Positions 61,557-64,000 of a stretch of DNA of 64,000 nt are shown here, in pieces. Numbering within the stretch: position 1 is the stretch's first letter; each line of letters opens with the position of its first letter. This DNA comes from Bacteroidales bacterium (GTDB taxonomy: Bacteria; Bacteroidota; Bacteroidia; Bacteroidales; F082), in contig JAFYHS010000009.1 of the NCBI GenBank assembly GCA_017539045.1, positions 1-64,000 of the forward strand. The letters are read 5' to 3'. Under the pieces are notes generated by a model. That model was not told the DNA's origin. It searched no databases and saw only the letters and a program-made list of their open reading frames with translations. Position numbers and translations under genes: made by a program.

Positions 61557-63344
61557 ATGCGAAAAGTAGTTACAACATCGGATCTCAAGAACGCTTTGGG
61601 CTTGAAAGGCTTCTTCGGCAATTGTGTCGCAGGCTTGGCCTATGGTTATCTCCGTTTGGGTAAAATCAATCGTTTGTTTGATGGGGCTGCTGATTATCAG
61701 GGACCTGCGTTTGCCGACCATCTCATCGAGAATATGGGCATCACCATCGACGTCAGTCCTGAGCAACTGGAGAATATCCCTAAGGAGGGTGGCTTCGTGG
61801 TAGTCAGCAACCATCCCTTTGGCGCCATCGAAGGCGTGATGCTGTTGAGCGTCATCGCCAAGGTGCGTCCCGATTTCAAGGTGATGGCCAACTTCATCCT
61901 CTCACACATCCCCAACCTAAAGGAATGTTTCTTCGCCGTCAACCCGTTCGAGAAGAATCCCGAGTGGAAAAGCAGCGTAGGGGGCATCAAAGGCGCCATA
62001 CTTTATCTTGAGGCAGGCAACGGCTTGGGCATATTTCCTGCTGGTGAGGTGTCGCGCTATCATGGCCACGACTATCCTGAGGACCTGCCTTGGAGCACTT
62101 CCATCGCCCGTATCATCAAGAACGCCAACGTTCCTGTGATTCCCGTGTTTTGGGATGGTCGTAACTCCAAACTGTTTTATGCGGTCGACAAGATCCATCC
62201 TATGATGGGCACGGCACGCCTGACCAAGGAACTGATTAACAAGCACGATACCAATTTCAATTTGCAAATAGGCAAGCCGATTCTGCCTTCCGAAGTGGCC
62301 TCATACGAGAAGCCGGCTGACTTGGCCGCCTACCTGCGTAGTCGTTCCTATGCCCTCGAAGCCAATATTCCAGGGAAAGTCCTTGGGACGCCATCGACGA
62401 AACAAGCCGAGATTGAAGCACCGACGGATTTGTCGGCGATGTTAAAGGAGCTGGAGGCTATTCGAGAGAAGTCTTTCTTGTATTCTGCCTCCGATTACGA
62501 TTGTTATCTTGCAGACTATGAAGACATACCGAACTTGATGCACGAGATTGCCCGTCTGCGCGAGGAGACCTTCCGTGCCATCGGTGAGGGTACTGGCAAG
62601 AGTCTCGACCAGGATGAGTTTGACACACATTTCAAGCACCTGATCCTTTGGGACAACGCCAAACAGAAGATAGCAGGTTGCTATCGTTTGGGCATCGGCA
62701 GTGATATCATTCCGAGATTTGGTATCAAAGGCTTCTATATCAGCACTTTGTTCAATATCCGTGAGGCCTTCTCCGAAAAGCTGGCGCACACCATAGAACT
62801 GGGCCGTTCTTTCGTCGCCCTCGACTATCAAAAGGAGGTACTTCCTTTGGTGTTGTTGTTGCGTGGCTTGTCGGATGTGGTGGTTCGCTATCCCGACATC
62901 AACCATTTTATTGGCCCGGTGAGCATCAGCGCCTGGTATCCGAAGTTCTACATGAGCATGATCGTGAAGTATGTGTCCGAGAAGCATCCCGTGAGTGAGG
63001 ACCTGGCCCACATGGTCACGCCGCTGACGCCTTTCCATTCCGATTTCCTGAAGGCGGATCCCGAGGTGCTGATGAATGGCAATATGGAATCGATCGACAA
63101 GTTCGACAAGTTCATGTTCCGCTTGAGCAACGGTCAATATCGTCTTCCCACCTTGTTCAAGAAATACCTGAAGCTGAACGCCAAGTTCCTTTGCTTCAAT
63201 GTCGATCCCGACTTCAACGACACGCTCGACGCTTTGCTTTTCCTTACCTTCACTGATTTCCCCGAAGACGAAGTCATGCCGCTCTTCCGTGACAGCAGCG
63301 ACGAAGAGAAAGAAATCGTTAGGAAAAGATTTGGGTATATTTAA
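61557..63344 (+). CDS. Fused PlsC-like and GNAT-like acyltransferase (OlsF-like aminolipid synthase)
   Basis: This 595-residue protein has two enzyme halves. Residues about 60-280 are lysophospholipid-acyltransferase-like: VVSNHPFGAIEGVML (about 82-96), where the usual HX4D Asp is replaced by Glu (H-P-F-G-A-I-E), and IFPAGEVSR (about 159-167). Residues about 300-560 are N-acyltransferase-like: HLILWDNAKQKIAGCYRLGI, ELGRSFVALDYQKEV and HFIGPVSISAWYPKFYMSMI, as in OlsB/GlsB-type enzymes. Fused OlsF proteins make ornithine lipids, and Bacteroides GlsB/GlsA make glycine lipids. The amino acid used here cannot be told. It stands alone and is convergent with rsmD. Confidence 0.78.
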   Translation: MRKVVTTSDLKNALGLKGFFGNCVAGLAYGYLRLGKINRLFDGAADYQGPAFADHLIENMGITIDVSPEQLENIPKEGGFVVVSNHPFGAIEGVMLLSVIAKVRPDFKVMANFILSHIPNLKECFFAVNPFEKNPEWKSSVGGIKGAILYLEAGNGLGIFPAGEVSRYHGHDYPEDLPWSTSIARIIKNANVPVIPVFWDGRNSKLFYAVDKIHPMMGTARLTKELINKHDTNFNLQIGKPILPSEVASYEKPADLAAYLRSRSYALEANIPGKVLGTPSTKQAEIEAPTDLSAMLKELEAIREKSFLYSASDYDCYLADYEDIPNLMHEIARLREETFRAIGEGTGKSLDQDEFDTHFKHLILWDNAKQKIAGCYRLGIGSDIIPRFGIKGFYISTLFNIREAFSEKLAHTIELGRSFVALDYQKEVLPLVLLLRGLSDVVVRYPDINHFIGPVSISAWYPKFYMSMIVKYVSEKHPVSEDLAHMVTPLTPFHSDFLKADPEVLMNGNMESIDKFDKFMFRLSNGQYRLPTLFKKYLKLNAKFLCFNVDPDFNDTLDALLFLTFTDFPEDEVMPLFRDSSDEEKEIVRKRFGYI

Positions 63345-63351
63345 TTAGGAG

Positions 63352-63921
63352 TTATTCTTCCGATGTTTCAGCTCCCTCTTCTTCAATGGTCTGAGCGAAG
63401 AAGCTGAAATTCACTTTGCCATAATGCCTTTGTTCCATGAAGTGGGGATGTTCTTCAAAGCTCTGGTATTTGTCGTGCTCCAACACGAACATGCCGTTTT
63501 CCTTCAACAGATTGTTGTCAAAAATGAGTTGTACCAACTCGTTGTAATGCTCACAGTCGTAAGGTGGGTCGGCAAAGATGAGGTCATATTGCATCTTGTG
63601 GGTGTCGAGGAAGCGAAACACGTCGGAACGAACGACAAGCAGTTCTTTCATGGTGAGTTTGTTGGCGGTCTCACGGATGAACTTCACGCAGCCGAAGTCC
63701 TGGTCGACAGCCACCACCTTGGGGCAGCCTCTTGAGACGAGTTCGTACGAGATGTTGCCCGTGCCGGCAAAGAGGTCCATGGCCTCGGTCTCTTCAAAGT
63801 CATAGTAGTTCTCCAAGATGTTGAACAGGCTTTCCTTGGCCATGTCGGTGGTGGGTCGCACTGGCAGGTTGTTGGGCGCCACAATCTGTCGCCGTTGGTA
63901 TCTTCCTCTAATGATTCTCAT
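63352..63921 (-). CDS. rsmD: 16S rRNA (guanine-N2-966)-methyltransferase
   Basis: This 189-residue protein matches RsmD: MRIIRGRYQRRQIVAP at the start, RPTTDMAKESLFNIL (about 22-36), SAM motif AMDLFAGTGNISYELVSRG (about 47-65) and the catalytic DPPY in LIFADPPYDCEHY (about 114-126). It methylates G966 of 16S rRNA. The C-terminal 15 residues are acidic. Its ATG overlaps the stop of the upstream gene (ATGA), so the two are translationally coupled. Confidence 0.93.
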   Translation of the reverse strand: MRIIRGRYQRRQIVAPNNLPVRPTTDMAKESLFNILENYYDFEETEAMDLFAGTGNISYELVSRGCPKVVAVDQDFGCVKFIRETANKLTMKELLVVRSDVFRFLDTHKMQYDLIFADPPYDCEHYNELVQLIFDNNLLKENGMFVLEHDKYQSFEEHPHFMEQRHYGKVNFSFFAQTIEEEGAETSEE

Positions 63922-64000
63922 CTCAATGCTTGGTAATGAAGGTAATAATACTGATAAGGCACGTCCTCCAAGGCTTTGCTGACTTTGAGCTCATGACGGT
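63918..64000 (-). CDS. C-terminal end of a DUF3822-like protein (partial)
   Basis: On the minus strand a frame enters from beyond the window and gives 26 residues (RHELKVSKALEDVPYQYYYL to the end QALR). It stops at a TGA that overlaps the rsmD ATG by two bases. In many Bacteroidota a DUF3822 gene lies directly upstream of rsmD in this arrangement, so this is probably its tail. The visible part alone is too short to prove it. Confidence 0.5.
   Translation of the reverse strand, partial: RHELKVSKALEDVPYQYYYLHYQALR

Overview
The window looks like chromosomal DNA from a Bacteroidota bacterium, most likely an uncultured gut- or rumen-type member of the order Bacteroidales. The evidence is the repeated TAnnTTTG minus-7 promoter box, the scarcity of Shine-Dalgarno sites, a TonB receptor paired with a DUF4249 lipoprotein, several proteins with type IX secretion (T9SS) type A C-terminal sorting domains, peptidases of families C25 and C10, and typical Bacteroidota families (DUF2795, DUF3822, PorT-like barrels). 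No rRNA, tRNA, CRISPR array, transposase or prophage was recognised.

Layout. 1-9.8 kb is mostly minus strand: the tail of a DUF4143-type ATPase, a TonB receptor with its DUF4249 lipoprotein, two further lipoproteins (one with an HExxH motif), a T9SS-exported Asp-box protein, a TPR/membrane/HTH-like regulator and an AAA ATPase. 9.9-21.1 kb holds a lamin-tail surface protein, housekeeping genes (PPP phosphatase, PlsC-type acyltransferase, MltF, QueG, enoyl-CoA hydratase, ElbB, Upp) and small outer-membrane barrels. 21.2-25.1 kb carries a Ser-rich exported protein, a 5'-nucleotidase lipoprotein and a zinc metallopeptidase. 25.15-26.0 kb is the only long gene-free stretch. It holds two copies of a nested palindromic element (a third copy is at 22.4 kb) flanking a structured GC-rich module. 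26.0-36.9 kb is one 3614-residue secreted surface protein, followed by an 87-residue protein with a tripartite sorting-like C-terminus.

37.3-49 kb contains a transporter and nitroreductase pair, a C25 gingipain-like peptidase with six tandem repeats, an AbrB-acyltransferase-AlkD operon whose alkD carries an in-frame palindromic insertion, and a C10 peptidase. 49-55 kb holds Mrp and NifU-type Fe-S proteins, a T9SS cargo protein, a secreted protein with a probable TTG start just after a nested hairpin, a degenerate methyltransferase, and a PduO-type adenosyltransferase. 55-61.4 kb has a stand-alone HEFGH metalloprotease candidate and then the most system-like cluster: hypB, a 941-residue Fe-S/flavin oxidoreductase, hypA and two membrane proteins (the second DUF5692), ending in a strong terminator. 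No hydrogenase subunits lie nearby. The window closes with a fused two-domain acyltransferase resembling OlsF, rsmD and the end of a DUF3822-like gene.

Themes. Cell-surface and secreted proteins dominate, with at least five type A T9SS cargos. Many adjacent genes overlap by 1-20 bases, which suggests translational coupling. Several families of short structured repeats lie between genes, and one lies inside a gene. Function calls rest on motif recognition by eye. No database search was run.
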